Made by a program: the position numbers and the translations under genes. Positions 1 to 11,968 of a stretch of DNA of 64,000 nt are shown piece after piece; within the stretch, counting starts at the first letter, position 1; every line of letters starts with the position of its first letter. Source of the stretch: Polytrichum commune (Eukaryota > Streptophyta > Polytrichopsida > Polytrichales > Polytrichaceae); the NCBI GenBank assembly GCA_950295325.1, contig OX485803.1, forward strand, positions 16,122,001 through 16,186,000, written 5' to 3'. Under the pieces are notes generated by a model. It saw nothing but the letters and a program-made list of their open reading frames with translations, was not told the DNA's origin and ran no database searches.

Positions 1-1867
1 ATACTTGATTTTATACATGTATGCCAACCCTTGTTATTGAGCTTTGACTCGACAACAAAGAAACATAGCAGGGTATCTAGCTACTTTGATAAGCAAACAT
101 ATTCCTTGTTGAAATTCACATCAATTTACTAGATGTGTAGAGCATAGAACTAAATGCATGATTACAATATTAGATGCTATGTTTATTGATGCAATAGACT
201 TGTGGTGAAGAAAAAACCCACCCACCTACCCTTCCTTTATTTTGATGAAAATCAGAAGGAAAATACTTCTCAAAAAGGAAGATCAAGCTTTGAATTTGAA
301 AAACTTCGCTTGTAAGTGCCTATGTGGCACCATTTTGGTGGGAAACATTCATGGTCTCAACCCAAGAAAACATCCTTACCAATATCATATGTCAAACTCC
401 AAAGTCTACACCAACAATTAAACACATTGTAACATCATTTACATGATGACCATCAAGTTCATGATCTTCATAAGTGTTCTCAACCTCTTTGCAACCAACA
501 TCTCCATTCCATCACTACATGCTTAATTATGGCAAATTGGTGATTAGTGGTCGCTTGTTTGAAAATTCATGAGAAGGCACACAAATCCTTGTATGTTAAG
601 TTCGGAGTGCAATATGAGCAACATTCACAACATCGGACTTCTTAACTTTTAGAGTTAAGCATTTTCAAGTAGTTAGTTAAGTAGGATTTGATGGGCATAA
701 AGTTGTACTAAACAATCTTAAAACTAATGATAGATGATTAGTTGATAGCTCATTGGCAAGCTCTCAAGAAGACAAGAGTCTTCATTGCATGTCACTAAGG
801 CGTTGTGAATGAAGGGTGTGTGGTCGTGGGCAGACCACATCCAAGCCATCCATTCACAGAGCCCCATCTTATGGTCTACGAAACTGCTCGGGCATCTCAA
901 AAAAATCTTCCGATGAATGAAATTTTGGCAAATGAAAAATCATTGTTTGCAATATGAAGGGGTTAGTTGTTTATCCCATCGTATGAGAGCATTTGTGTGG
1001 GATTTTCATACAACTTGTTAAATTTCATTCCATTTCAAGGGTGGTCATCAAGTTGATGGCTAGTACCCTTGGTTCTACCATTTAGAAGGAAGAGGTAGAC
1101 ATTCAAACCCCCCCCCCCCCGGTTGGCCTCATCCCCTTTCAAAATTTTCATCCAAGATTTGTGAGTGGATGGAGGTGGAGATTTCATCCAATGTGAAGTT
1201 TTCCAAGCTCTATCCGAGGGGAAGAGAACCTAGAAGTTGGGGCAACATAGGAGCCTTTAGATTTGTCATATCACAATCGACGGCCAAGACCTTCCTAGCC
1301 CCCGACCACGGGAGGCGTTCACAATGCCTCAGTGACGTGGCTCTTCCTTTGCTTTATAACGACAAGATCTGAACAATAAAGATTTGAAAGACACAATAAA
1401 TCTATACTTTGGCAGCTCATTGCTTTTAAGCGGTACAAAGGAAAACGATTATTGATATATTGTTATATATATCTTGAAAAGTTGTATACGATAGAGCCAT
1501 CACCTACATGATTTGAGTTGAAATCTTGCTTCAATGTATGGTGATTTCTTGGGATTGTGAATAACTAGAGGATTGGTTTGGGAACCAAAGCATTTATACT
1601 AGGGTTCACCAACAATGTTTAGTGGCTATCCGAGACCCAAATTCTTCGGACAGTGCGGGGCACATGTACCATGAAATCGGAATATAAGCAACCATGGAAT
1701 ACATTCTAAGTGATATGGGTCCTACAAAAATCACATAGCATCTTAAGACAATGTTTGACCCACTTCTTGACAAAGAATCAAATCGCCCCATGTAAGCATG
1801 AAGTTGCACCATCCAAATCTTGAACTTGATCCGAAATCATAGTTTGTTCTTTGAAGAGATCTCCTAA
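1..1867. other. Intergenic DNA without recognisable genes
   Basis: This stretch is AT-rich with only short, unsupported reading frames. I recognise no gene, RNA gene or intact element. The one notable local feature is a 13-C homopolymer at 1108-1120. A GC-richer patch around 1170-1330 has no domain that I recognise. Confidence 0.6.
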
Positions 1868-2246
1868 CTACACTAGATGTGATATTTAGTGTTATATGGT
1901 ATTAAAATGTCACCGTGGTAACTCTTTGGATGACACTTCTAATGAATAAGTGAACAAATATTGTCATGGATGATGGATGAGTTCATCCATTGGCCAAAAC
2001 ATTGCCTTCTCTTGTCAGCAACTTGTGATGAAATATTGTCATGGATGATTGAGATTTAGATGAAAAATCACTTGGTAAGTGACAGTAATTGCAACACTGT
2101 AAATCTATATTCCCCAAAAAAAATTACAAGGAATGACAAATAATGTTGTGTTACCATTTAGTGTTGGTGACACTATGCCGCACTCTACAACTAATGTTGA
2201 GCAAGACAATTAGAATTGGTGACACTAAATATGATATTTAGTGTAG
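1868..2246. mobile_element. MITE with 26-bp terminal inverted repeats, family A, copy 1
   Basis: The ends are near-perfect inverted repeats: it begins CTACACTAGATGTGATATTT and ends with the complement of CTACACTAAATATCATATTT. It is 379 bp long and has no coding capacity. A second full-length copy lies at 36609-36976, a truncated one in reverse orientation at 33785-34197 and a fragment at 12935-13016. Recurring internal landmarks are a phrase near 2030 (CTTGTCAGCAACTTGTGATG) and the subterminal GTGACACTAAAT. Superfamily is uncertain: CACTA appears in the terminus, but I could not define a clean target duplication. Confidence 0.75.
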
Positions 2247-2907
2247 CTTCAAGGGCTCATCCATCAATCTTGGGTCTCAAACTTCTTCGATGCAATGTGA
2301 GACACATATATTATTGATATACACACACACACAAACAACTACATTAATATGTGTGCAATTTGGTGTCCCCACTCCAATTTACTGAAGTTCCACACTATTT
2401 TGAATTTATGTATTATCATAGTAACAATACCAAGGGGCGGACTCTTCATACCACGTACAAACTAACATGAGTGTAAAAAGGGGCATTATTTGAGGTACTA
2501 CCATACATAGTGTACATAAGGGAGAGGTGTTCTTTTCCTCTAGTGTGTACCTTTAAAAAGGCTATCAAAGTTTTTGAAGTAAAGGTATATGTACAAAAGG
2601 GGACCCTAAGATCTAGAGAAAAATTTGACAATAAATGTATTACTTTCATTCAATTCACATTTTCATCCATTGTGGTCATATGGTCATAGTCCTCAATGAC
2701 TATCATGTATGTTTTTGTCAGGGTTTGCATTTGGGTCCTCGGTTTTTACAAACTAAAGGCTCTTGGGCATTCATGGGCTTCCTTGAGTTACGCTCTCCAG
2801 TTGGTGGCTAAATTATTATGCTCTTGTCTTTGATTGTTTGATGCATTTGTTGAGTTACATGCTACGAATCACCTGAGTTTTTCATTGGAAAGTGAAAGTG
2901 GATTTCA

Positions 2908-3949
2908 TGTACAGTGGGGTGACACCGAAATTGGCACCTTGTGCAATTCCAGGGATAGTGCCCATATTGCTGCCAACTTTGACACCCTCCTGAGCGCTGG
3001 AAAATTGTTATTTATACATGAAATTTTAGACACAAAATCATTGTTATGTTGACAACATGTGTACCAAATTTCAAAGCTAGAAGATTGATAAAAAAAAGAT
3101 ATTCAAGATATACTAACAAGGGGTAGCTGTAAGAAATGTTTCACAGTTGCCAACTTTGACACCCTCCCAAGGATTGAAGATTTTTTTTTTTCACATGGAA
3201 TTTTTGGAGTAGGAACATCTTTATGTTTTTTACACATGTGGAAAAAGTCAAGTCCAAAAGACCCACAAAAATAATGATATTCCAAATCTACCAACATGTG
3301 TAGTTGTGAGAAACAAGGGGGAGAATCGTTTCACAACTTCCAACTTTGACAGCCTCCCTAGGGCTGAGAATCTGTTATTTCAATATGAAATTTTTGGCCT
3401 TGAAAATTTTCATACATGTGATCAACATCATAAAGATCATGTGACAAAAATTTCAAGGACAAAAATTTCATATTGAAATAACAGATTCTCTGCCCTAGGG
3501 AGGCTGTCAAAGTTGGAAGTTGTGAAACGATTCTCCCCTTTGTTTCTCACAACTACACATGTTGGTAGATTTGGAATATCATTATTTTTGTGGGTCTTTT
3601 GGACTTGACTTTTTTTACATGTGTAAAAAACATAAAGATGTTCCCACTCCAAAAATTCCATGTGAAAAAACAAATTCTTCAATCCTTGGGAGGGTGTCAA
3701 AGTTGGCAGGTGTGAAACATTTCTTACAACTACCCCTTGTTAGTAAATCTTGAATATTGTTTTTTAAATCAATCTTCTAGCTTTGAAATTTGGTCCACAT
3801 GTTGTCAACACAACAATGATTTTGTGTCTAAAATTTCATGTATAAATAAAAAAATTCCAGCACTCGGGAGGGTGTCAAAGTTGGCAGCAATGTGGGCACT
3901 ATCCCTGGAATTGCACAAGGTGCCAATTTCGGTGTCACCCCACTGTACA
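2908..3949. repeat. 1.04-kb near-perfect inverted repeat (hairpin), arms ~515 bp
   Basis: The left arm (2908-3423) and right arm (about 3438-3949) are reverse complements with few mismatches or small indels, separated by a loop of only about 10-15 nt near 3428. Each arm contains three degenerate tandem units of about 180-190 bp, recognisable by the core CCAACTTTGACA, near 2973, 3151 and 3341 in the left arm. In the right arm the core appears inverted near 3505, 3695 and 3873. The unit order is therefore 1-2-3-loop-3'-2'-1'. Short reading frames that appear in both arms are mirror images of one another and not evidence of coding. It could be a foldback element or a young inverted duplication able to give a long double-stranded RNA. 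Confidence 0.9.
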
Positions 3950-4929
3950 ATAAAGGTTATATTATTCATGATACGTATTTTGTAAATGTAGTGAAGGCGT
4001 TGATCACATTAAGTTGAAAAGCTTAGTATTAATACATGAGTCCGTTTTTTAACATGTTGTTAGTACGTATACATTTGTTTTTTTCTCTCTGTAAACCTCT
4101 TGTATATAGGGGGATTTCATTTTATAGTGACCTACGCAGATCATTTAAGTTTCCAATGAATTGTCCACCCCCCGGAGTAACAATATGCAAGAATCGTTTT
4201 AAACTGTAGTTCCTACACGGATTAAGAAAGAAAGCTATATGTCATTTAAATTCAACCCAAAGAGGCATGGGTAAAGAGAGGCAACTTCATTGCACACATC
4301 GACATAGAATATCCAAAGCTATGTTGTATCTTGAAGTCTTCGGAGCATGCCAAATGCGAAAAATGCCATTCAAAGAAAGCCTATTTTCCTGGAGTCCTTT
4401 GCAAAGTTGTGCAAAGGCTGGATTTTTTTTGGGTCCAAGTGTCACAATGAAGACCACCTACATAAAAGTGGACTTGGGTATTGGAAAAAGCAAAAAACAA
4501 TAAAGAAATTCATGTGAAGTGCAATTATTTTGATGCCTTTTGATTCGGAATGCAGACGAGGGCTTCAGCCTTGAACACCGATTCCAAGCTACACGGATTC
4601 TGTAAATACCACATAGCAGTGCCCGGGAAGTTTTTTGGGCATAATATATAGTCGGTCAAGGTCCTAGTGATTCTAAATCCAACCGCTTACATGTTGACCT
4701 AATCTTCCGGTTTCGCTTTCATTCATTGAGGTATATTCCATAGATTCCTCTAAAATGATCAATAATTCTCCTGAAGTCTCCAACTCCAACTAGTTATTTC
4801 TCAAACTCGACCAGTTCATATGTAACTAACCGCCGGTTCTCCTCGAGCAATGTCCACATAGTGTTCTTAAGACAACGTTCCTTCAACTCTTCAGCAACAA
4901 AACAAAAGTGTCCCGTGTCAGCTTAAATA
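3950..4929. other. Intergenic DNA, nothing recognised
   Basis: About 1 kb of AT-rich sequence. A 78-codon frame at 4267-4503 has no motif I recognise and no splice-compatible neighbours, so I do not call it a gene. Confidence 0.5.
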
Positions 4930-6475
4930 CCATGCCCACACTAGGGTTTTTGTCGTTGCTTCTTGGTAGTAGGAGGAGTCCCTCTTGATAAGGAAAGTTC
5001 ATCTCCTCCCAAACTTTACTGTAGCTAGTTAAGGATTCATCGTCCTACTCACAGTAACCTCATTGGATGAAACACACTGCAATTTCGCCGGCACATAAAA
5101 AAAGACAACAAAAAACTCTTGATGTCAAGATGGAAACCCTCCCATTGATGTGGGCCAGTCGTCGGTCCTAACATGGTCATCGTAAAAAGGTCGCATCATC
5201 CAAACCCTAACCATATGAGATCCCGAGTGGCTCCGGGCTTGAGACCTCCTTGTCTCCGGGACTCACCCAACGATTCGAATCGGCGTGGCTTTCTTGAAGT
5301 TATTATTTATGCTAACTTGTAGGGCGCTAGCCCTTCTTTTGTGTGTCCCTTCCTTAATTCGACCAATGAGGCGACGACACCTACCCCGTGTCTAGATAAA
5401 CGTTACATGCTGGCACTGCTGTGGGATCCAATAAAGAGGAAGAACTGTGAACCCCATAATGCTTGACCGCCCCCGACATGAGTGGACCTTTTTGGAAGCA
5501 AGCGGAGATGCTCATGGGCATGCGGTGCATGCATCCAAGCACACGACATCGTTGTGAAGCATGTATGTGTTGGAGTGCCTCGGCCTTCACCATATTCTAA
5601 CTTAACTTAACTAAGTGCACCAACTTAGCTCCTAGCGTGCCCACACTAGGGCCCGACGACTGGCCCACACCACCAACGTGAGAGTTTCCATCTTGATGGA
5701 GTTCTTGTCTTGTGTGCACTGACGAAACTGCGGTGGCGTTACGTCAGCGAGGTCACTCTGATTGGGATGGGGAAGAAAGGAAAAAGTCGGAAAGAGATGA
5801 ACGTTCCCTTTTTAGAGGGATTCCTCCCACTACCAAGGAGCGACGGTTGGCCCTGGTATGGGCATGGGATTGTAGCATGCCCAGACTGGGACCACTGACC
5901 GGCCCACACCAATGGGAGGGTTTTCATCTTGACCGGCCTTCACCATATTCTAACTTAACTTAGTGCACCAACTTAGCTCCTAGTGTGCCCACACTAGGGC
6001 CCGACGACTGGCCCACATCACCAATGTGAGAGTTTCCATCTTGATGGAGGTCTTGTCTTGTGTGCACTGACGAAATTGCAATGGCATTACGTCAGCGAGG
6101 TCACTCTGACTGGGATGGGGAAGAAAGGAAAAAAGTCGGAAAGAGATGAACTTTCCCTTTTAAGAGGGATTCCTCCCACTACCAAGGAGCGATGGTTGGC
6201 CCTGGTGTGGGCATGGGATTGTGGCATGCCCAGACTGGGACCACTGACCGGCCCACACCAATGGGAGGGTTTTCATCTTGATAGGAGTTATTTCTTTTGG
6301 TCTTGTATGCGATGAAGCGAGCGGGCAAAACTATGATACATTGTATCTTGTGAGTAGGATGAAAAAATCCTTACTAATAGCAAGTGAATTTCGGAAAGAA
6401 GTTAACTTTCCCTATCAAGAGGGACTCGTCTTGTTGCCATGGAGCGGAGACTGCCCCTAATGTGGGCATGTTGTT
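4930..6475. repeat. Complex repeat: four copies of a ~240-350-bp unit, one inverted
   Basis: Two adjacent direct copies occupy 5581-5933 and 5934-6286 (period 353 bp, few differences). A strongly diverged third copy follows at about 6287-6475, and an inverted copy lies upstream at about 4930-5172. Shared landmarks are CGACGACTGGCCCACA, GAGATGAACTTTCC and a unit end near GTGGGCATG. Reading frames of about 80 codons that recur in the direct copies simply reflect the duplication. The inverted copy facing the direct ones gives arms of about 240 bp around a spacer of about 0.47 kb. Origin is unknown. Confidence 0.8.
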
Positions 6476-7995
6476 ACTTGATTTTGTTGGAATGTGATCA
6501 AGTTTTAAGTTGCGTACAATATCGTCATTCTTGTGTCTTCACTAGACACTACCCTAAATGGGTCTTAAATGGACACTTATAGCTCTACGCCCACTTCTTG
6601 TAGGGATAACACACGGAATTAGCACTAGATGATTAGCCTAACCCAAATCGTGCTCATTGCCATCTCCTCATACATTTTGGACCTCATGTGAAGAAGGTTA
6701 GAAATGAACATCAATTTATTCGACATTGAAGATGGTGTGTTAGCCATCCTTGTATCATTTCCGTAGACAAATATGAAAGAGGAGGATAGTGTAATGCCTA
6801 ATTGTCAATAGGTGGACATGTGGAGCTCATATGGATATCTTATTCATTATCAAATTGAAGATACTCTTTCTCAATATAGACCCCTCCAATTATGATGTTG
6901 GATATTGAGTTTAGAATGATTTGAATACACTGTTCAACCTCTTTTCAAGATAACTCTTTTGATGTTTGTTCTCAAATCTACACCTAACCATAGACTACTC
7001 AAATATAAGTACCCATTTAGGATGGGAACCAAATTAGGCATGTTTACCTCATGGCAACTGCGGTTTTTTACCATTGGTTCTTTGCCACTAGGTGGAATTC
7101 AAATATATTAGAAAAGATTGAAAATTTACTACCGTAAAAGATCACAAAACCATCTAGTGGAAGGAATTGATAGTAAGGAGCCGGTATTCCCGTAGTGTGA
7201 GCTTATTACACAATTACCATGTTTATTATGATGTCTTACAAATGGAGGTTTATGTTGTTCAAAACCCTTTTTGTGTTTTTTGTGTTTTTGTGTTTTTATT
7301 TTTCACCAAATTGATACAGGTACAAAACAATCCTTAAAACCATGCATTGGTATGTTGATGTTTTTGATCAATTGTACACATTAATAACAATGTTGTATGA
7401 CATCTAGAATCCAAGCTTGAATGTCAAGCCAGTTTGGTCCTACATATAACGAAATCTCCTATCATGACAGCATAACCATAATAGTCTAATATTGGTAGAG
7501 ACTCCGAAAAGAATGGCTTTGATGTAATACACTAGGTATGATATGGAATCTAAGAGTCACGCGGTGCTATATGATTTTCCTTCTTACTATGTCAAATTAT
7601 ACCAAATGTAAAAAGTGAATTCTACAACAAGAAGTTACACATAATTCTAAATAATAAGTGACATGAAATACCACAAAGCATGCACTAACCCTAGCTTGCT
7701 TTGAAAGGGTCCTCTATGGTAAGTTTTGGATGATAGATTATTCTACTAAGCTTTAATTGTGAACCATAACATGCGGAAGGATTTTTAACATTTGATCACT
7801 TTGAAGAGCGTTAATTATGGTATTCCATGTGAGCCACACACACTTTTTATTCATTTTCCTTTTTGGGTAGTAAGTATCACATTCAATGAGTTTTTAGTTT
7901 TAATTTTAAATGACAATTCATACCCAATTTGTAGATATTGTAGTTCAAAGCATGAGCTACCTAATCAACACTAATCACAAGGATGCGATAAACTT
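6476..7995. other. Intergenic DNA containing a dispersed repeat
   Basis: No gene recognised. The segment at about 6815-7065 is a diverged copy of the sequence at about 20980-21235 inside the third intron-side of the BTB/POZ gene: both share TCATTATCAAATTGAAGAT, a later AGATCTACACCT-like phrase and a terminal AATTAGGCATGTYTACCTCA. It is therefore a member of an interspersed family. A T/G-rich low-complexity patch lies at 7268-7310. Confidence 0.55.
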
Positions 7996-8498
7996 GGGGC
8001 CCCTTCACACACGAGCCAAGAGCCGTGACCATGAAATTGTGAGAGCCCAAAAGAAAGTGTCCAGAGGCCGTCCCAAGACACTTCCAAAATCACGTAGTGG
8101 GGTCACGGACCCTCAAGTGTAGTGTGAAGTCATATGTGACTGGGCCCCCACCAAATACTATTTCAATAACTTTCTATTCATGCGGGTCCTCACACATGAT
8201 AAAACAGAGTAAACCATCGGTTGTGAGCATTCAAAGTGTCATGGTCTCCCAATGGTTTTGTGTCAGACCTACCTCCAAGAGGTGGTTTTGGAAAATAGTC
8301 CAAGTGAAGATGAAACATGATCCATTCGATGCCATGTAGGAATCCATGTAGACTTTACATCCATCTTGCATTCACATACTCCGTTGGTCCCTCAAGCGGA
8401 GCGTGAAGCAAACTTGGACCGGCACCGCCTTTTCCACCAACGAGAGTGCTTGAAGTGCAATGGTCACGGGCTCTCAGTCTCGTGTGTGAAGTGGCCCT
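7996..8498. mobile_element. Non-autonomous TIR element, ~40-bp imperfect inverted ends
   Basis: The left end reads GGGGCCCCTTCACACACGAG and, shortly after, AGCCGTGACCA. The right end, read on the complement, gives AGGGCCACTTCACACACGAG and then GCCCGTGACCA. The body is 0.5 kb and non-coding, with repeated phrases about a recurrent GAAGT/CTTCAC motif. A diverged relative lies at about 34205-34755, sharing GATGCCATGTAGGA-like and AACTTGGAC phrases. The target duplication is unclear; a PIF/Harbinger- or hAT-like origin is a guess. Confidence 0.6.
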
Positions 8499-8775
8499 TA
8501 GTGCAAGCCCTTTCCATGCATTAGTAATTCATTTCAACCGGATCCCACTCAATCCTACTTGAACAAAATGGGGCTCTTTATTGTCGATGGTGTAGGATCG
8601 TCAAAAGCGGGTGTTGGAATAACGGTGACCATTCAAGCACTACTCCAATCTACACTTTTTGGCTGCCCTTGCACATCGGATATGCTTCTTGAATGTGAGG
8701 ACATTGTGTGTTACTTATTAAGGAGACCAAAATCATGCATGTGGCTTGCTCATCGAGAATTGTGACGTATGTTCC

Positions 8776-9275
8776 ATCGAGAATCATGAAACTATTTCTT
8801 AACACTTTCGTATGGCGGGGCTTACTCCTAATTCTTTGCTTACACATGCGTTTTGATTTAGTGTGGCCCACACTACTCATCATTGATCCACTTTTATTGC
8901 CATGCAGTCGTTTTGGCGGCGAGTAAGTTAAAGACGTTGTCATATGACCCAGCCACGAAGATTGTTTTAATCAATATGGTCTGTCAATTTTAATGTCACA
9001 CAAAATCATATTTTCGGTGTACTTATCCACTGCACCGGGCAACGATCATCAGTCACGGAACAAATTTCCTTCAAGTTTTGTGCAGTTTCAAATGTTCATC
9101 GAGAATCTTGAAACTATTTCTTAACGATTTTGTATGGTTGGGCTTACCCCTTGTTTTCTTGTTTTTTGATGTAGTGTGGCCCACACCACATCATTGATCC
9201 ACTTTAATTGGTCATTTGGAGTCACCTAAGTTAAAAAGGGTGTCACATCACAAGTCACGAAGGCCATTCTAATAA
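8776..9275. repeat. Tandem duplication, period ~322 bp
   Basis: Segments beginning ATCGAGAATCATGAAACTAT (8776) and ATCGAGAATCTTGAAACTAT (9098) run in parallel through a shared GTGTGGCCCACAC phrase and a later CACGAAG. The copies are clearly diverged, with indels. No coding potential is seen in either. Confidence 0.7.
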
Positions 9276-9724
9276 AAAAATAACTTTGTCTAACTACGGC
9301 TATTAGATGGTTGGGACTTGTAATAAATAAGATATCATTCATAACTATACCCTGCTTAGTTTCTCTTACCAACACACACAACTTGATAAACTCAGGTGAA
9401 GCGATTTCACATTTACACTATTATAAGGGAATTGTTGATAGCAATTGAATAATGTTATGCATGGTTGACCAATTTTGATGTCATACTAAATCACTTTTTA
9501 GCGTACTTGTCCACTACATTGTGCTTGATCCTCCATCATGGATTTACATTTAGTGTTTACATGGGCGGTTTACAAATAGTATTGAGCAAGACAAATAGGA
9601 ATAGTGACACTAAATAAAATACATATTGTAATCTTATTCACTTTGTTGTGTATTCACACTACAATCTAACCTCCATATTATTATGGCACTTGAATATACG
9701 GCACCTCAACTATACAATGCATTT

Positions 9725-9770
9725 CCCATCAAGACCCTTAAATTGGGACCGGAGTTTCTAACTAACTAAC
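9725..9770 (+). mobile_element. SINE 3'-end relic
   Basis: The sequence GGGACCGGAGTTTCTAACTA followed by ACTAAC matches the 3' end of the SINE at 23732-24095 (GGGACCGGAGTTTCTATCTA). The terminal short tandem repeat differs: CTAA units here, CTAT units there. No 5' tRNA-like part is seen, so this is probably a truncated insertion. Confidence 0.55.
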
Positions 9771-9935
9771 TGCATTTCCCATCGATAAAACTTTCTAGTG
9801 TAAATTTACCTCCATAGTATGACTATGACGCTTCTAATATGACTTTTTATACGTATGATTTGTCGTGTAATAGAGGTAATTAATGTGCAATAAGTGATGG
9901 GACTCACATATATTTCAAGGTTCGTATGTGATTAG

Positions 9936-10510
9936 TACAGTATTCTCCCGCTTAAGTACGCACTTTGAATCGGAGCCGTTGGTGTGCACTTAGTTGGTAA
10001 GTGCGTACTTTGCACATTTCCATCGAACCAAAAGAAATGAGTGGTTAGTTAAATATTGATGATGCAAACAACGAAAAAAAGTGTGTTGTTATGCTAGAGG
10101 ACGTTGATGAAGTTTTGGAAACGATGTAAATTGAAGAAGAACCACTTATTAGTGGCGAAATCTAGCCTATTGAGACATTTGTTGAATGTGAAAGTACTAC
10201 CGACTTCAAAGTTTTTGAAGCTCTACACAACATTGTCCTCGACATTGATGACCAATTGCTTTGCTCCTATGTTCAAACGGAAGCTACATAAATATACGAT
10301 GAAATGCGACGATGGTTTGAGACATTTCACCGAATCGTTAACAAATTAACATTGAATGTCAAGTGTAAAAAATCGATTTTTTCACGGAAAATGACTGTGC
10401 ATGACATGTTCAAACAATAAAATATGAACCTTGATTTTTGTCAAAAAAATTGCGCACTTGACCGGGATGCATACTTGAACATGTGCGTATTTAAGCGGGA
10501 GATTACTGTA
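9936..10510 (+). mobile_element. Pogo/Tigger-like (Tc1/mariner) deletion derivative
   Basis: The 575-bp element has 27-bp terminal inverted repeats. The left end reads TACAGTATTCTCCCGCTTAA and the right end, on the complement, reads TACAGTAATCTCCCGCTTAA. The CAGT-start immediately inside a TA dinucleotide at both ends is the expected form for TA-targeting Tc1/mariner/pogo elements. The interior holds a decayed acidic coding remnant (see 10106-10365). It is therefore likely a shortened copy of an autonomous transposon. Assignment to pogo/Tigger is an inference from the TIR form; no DDE motif survives. Confidence 0.65.
10106..10365 (+). pseudogene. Decayed coding remnant inside the pogo-like element
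   Basis: In the frame starting GATGAAGTTTTGGAA (near 10106) a protein-like sequence runs with at least three in-frame stops. Readable pieces are FKVFEALHNIVLDIDDQLLC and EMRRWFETFHRIVNKL. The acidic first part resembles the linker found C-terminal of DDE domains in CENP-B/Tigger-type transposases, but I see no catalytic residues. A different frame over the same bases is open for 81 codons and looks random. I infer transposase debris rather than a host gene. Confidence 0.45.
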
Positions 10511-10906
10511 CTTTGGAACATGCAAGGAATCTTATGGAACGTTTTGCACATGGGGAACATTGGAGGAACATTGTGAGCATATTTGTGCTATACAAATGTT
10601 CTTTTATACTTATATATCTTCATTATGTATAAGCGGCCAATTTGCTTAGTATGACATTTGTGACCAAAATGTCATATTAATGAGAATAGAACACTTGGGT
10701 AATACGACCCTTATTTTGGGCAACCAAACATGTCTTAAAAAAGAAGGACAACAAGGAATTGGATATAAAGTGTTCTAAAGGAGGAATTCCAATTCTTCAT
10801 CATCGTCATCATCGTGATGTAAACTACACATGTGGTGAGCTCCCCAATGTTGTTGTTGTTGTTGTTGTTGGACTCATAAGATGCGGCAAAGCAAATGCAA
10901 TCCTTA

Positions 10907-11285
10907 GGGCTGGTTCACATGGGGTCCCAAGTCCCAAGTCCCACTCATGTTAGCAAGTCCCGACACACAGATAAAGTCCCAACTTTTGAGCCTCCAGAAA
11001 CCATTAAAATTGGATGTTGCTTACTTTATGCAAAAACATTCATGGGACTCGTGTTGATAGTTGGGTCTAACTTTTTGGCTCCACCCAACCCTCAACACAC
11101 AAGTCCCAAGCCTCACCTTCAAAAAGTGTTGCCATGTAGGCATCCATGTCATACTTTGGGACTGAGGACTTGAGACCCCATGTGAAGTGGTAAGTCCCAA
11201 CGTCCATGCTCTCAACGGCTGAGATCGCACGGATTGACCTCAAGTGACTTGGATACTAGGACTTGGGACCCATGTGAACGGGCCC
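10907..11285. mobile_element. TIR element (MITE-like), ~28-bp inverted ends
   Basis: The left end is GGGCTGGTTCACATGGGGTC and the right end on the complement is GGGCCCGTTCACATGGGTCC; both continue into CCAAGTCC. The element is 379 bp and non-coding, with internal repeats of AAGTCCC. It is preceded by TTA and followed by TTT, close to but not a perfect PIF/Harbinger target duplication. GTTGTTG microsatellite units lie just upstream at 10849-10869. Confidence 0.7.
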
Positions 11286-11500
11286 TTTGGCACAACAAGC
11301 AAGAGAATCCAAGGCCAAGTGGGCTGGCCCACCCCGGCAAAAGGGAAAGTTATGTGTCTGCCTTCCAAGTCATCTCGGCCGTCCATTGCTAGGAGCCGGG
11401 CCCGCCCCCGCTCATCTCCTCGCACGGAAGGCAACGGAAGTGGATGGAACACGGGCCCGCCCATCCCGAGCCTTGCTTTGGATGAGGATGAGGAAAAGTA
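11286..11500. other. GC-rich intergenic patch
   Basis: This stretch is clearly richer in G+C and CpG than the surrounding DNA. Overlapping frames of about 85-103 codons are open on both strands, as expected by chance in such composition. I recognise no protein family. It could be a leftover of a transferred promoter or exon. Confidence 0.4.
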
Positions 11501-11968
11501 ATACAAGGGATTGGAAGCTTGGGGTTCGTGGCGTCTACGTAAACTCATCTATTGTGGATGAAGGGGTTCAAGTAAAAACAAGTCCCCTGCAAGGTTGAGA
11601 GTCGATTGTTTACGATCGGAGTTCGCTGGAGTGATTCGGGGTCTCTTGTGTCATTTTTAAAGTCAAACGATCTCAAATTAGTTGTTTTAAGAGTATGAAC
11701 ATGTTTGTTGCGTTTTCACCTTGCTAACAGATGAGTTTACTTAAACATCATGAGACCTCAGCTGGGATCGGATAGAGCGAATGATCATATACGATCTTGT
11801 CTCTCATCCATCCAATATGAGAACTCGACTCCATGTGGGTGGGTTGTTGATGTAACTCAAATGATCTCAAGTTGACTAATTCGGGGTTTTGAAGTTGATT
11901 TAGGGTCTTAGAAGTTAACTCCGGCATCAAAAAGTAACCTCCATGATGGATACTAGTTCAAGGCTTTT

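Noticed and set aside
3103-3753. Nearly identical 64-residue proteins on opposite strands
   Set aside because: They are the two arms of the hairpin read in mirror image, with stops all around; the similarity comes from the inverted repeat.
5712-6315. Paired ~84-codon proteins in tandem
   Set aside because: They result from the 353-bp tandem duplication; no recognisable domain, and the frames end at different places.
10104-10349. 81-codon frame in the pogo-like element
   Set aside because: The neighbouring frame, though broken by stops, is the protein-like one; the open frame looks random.
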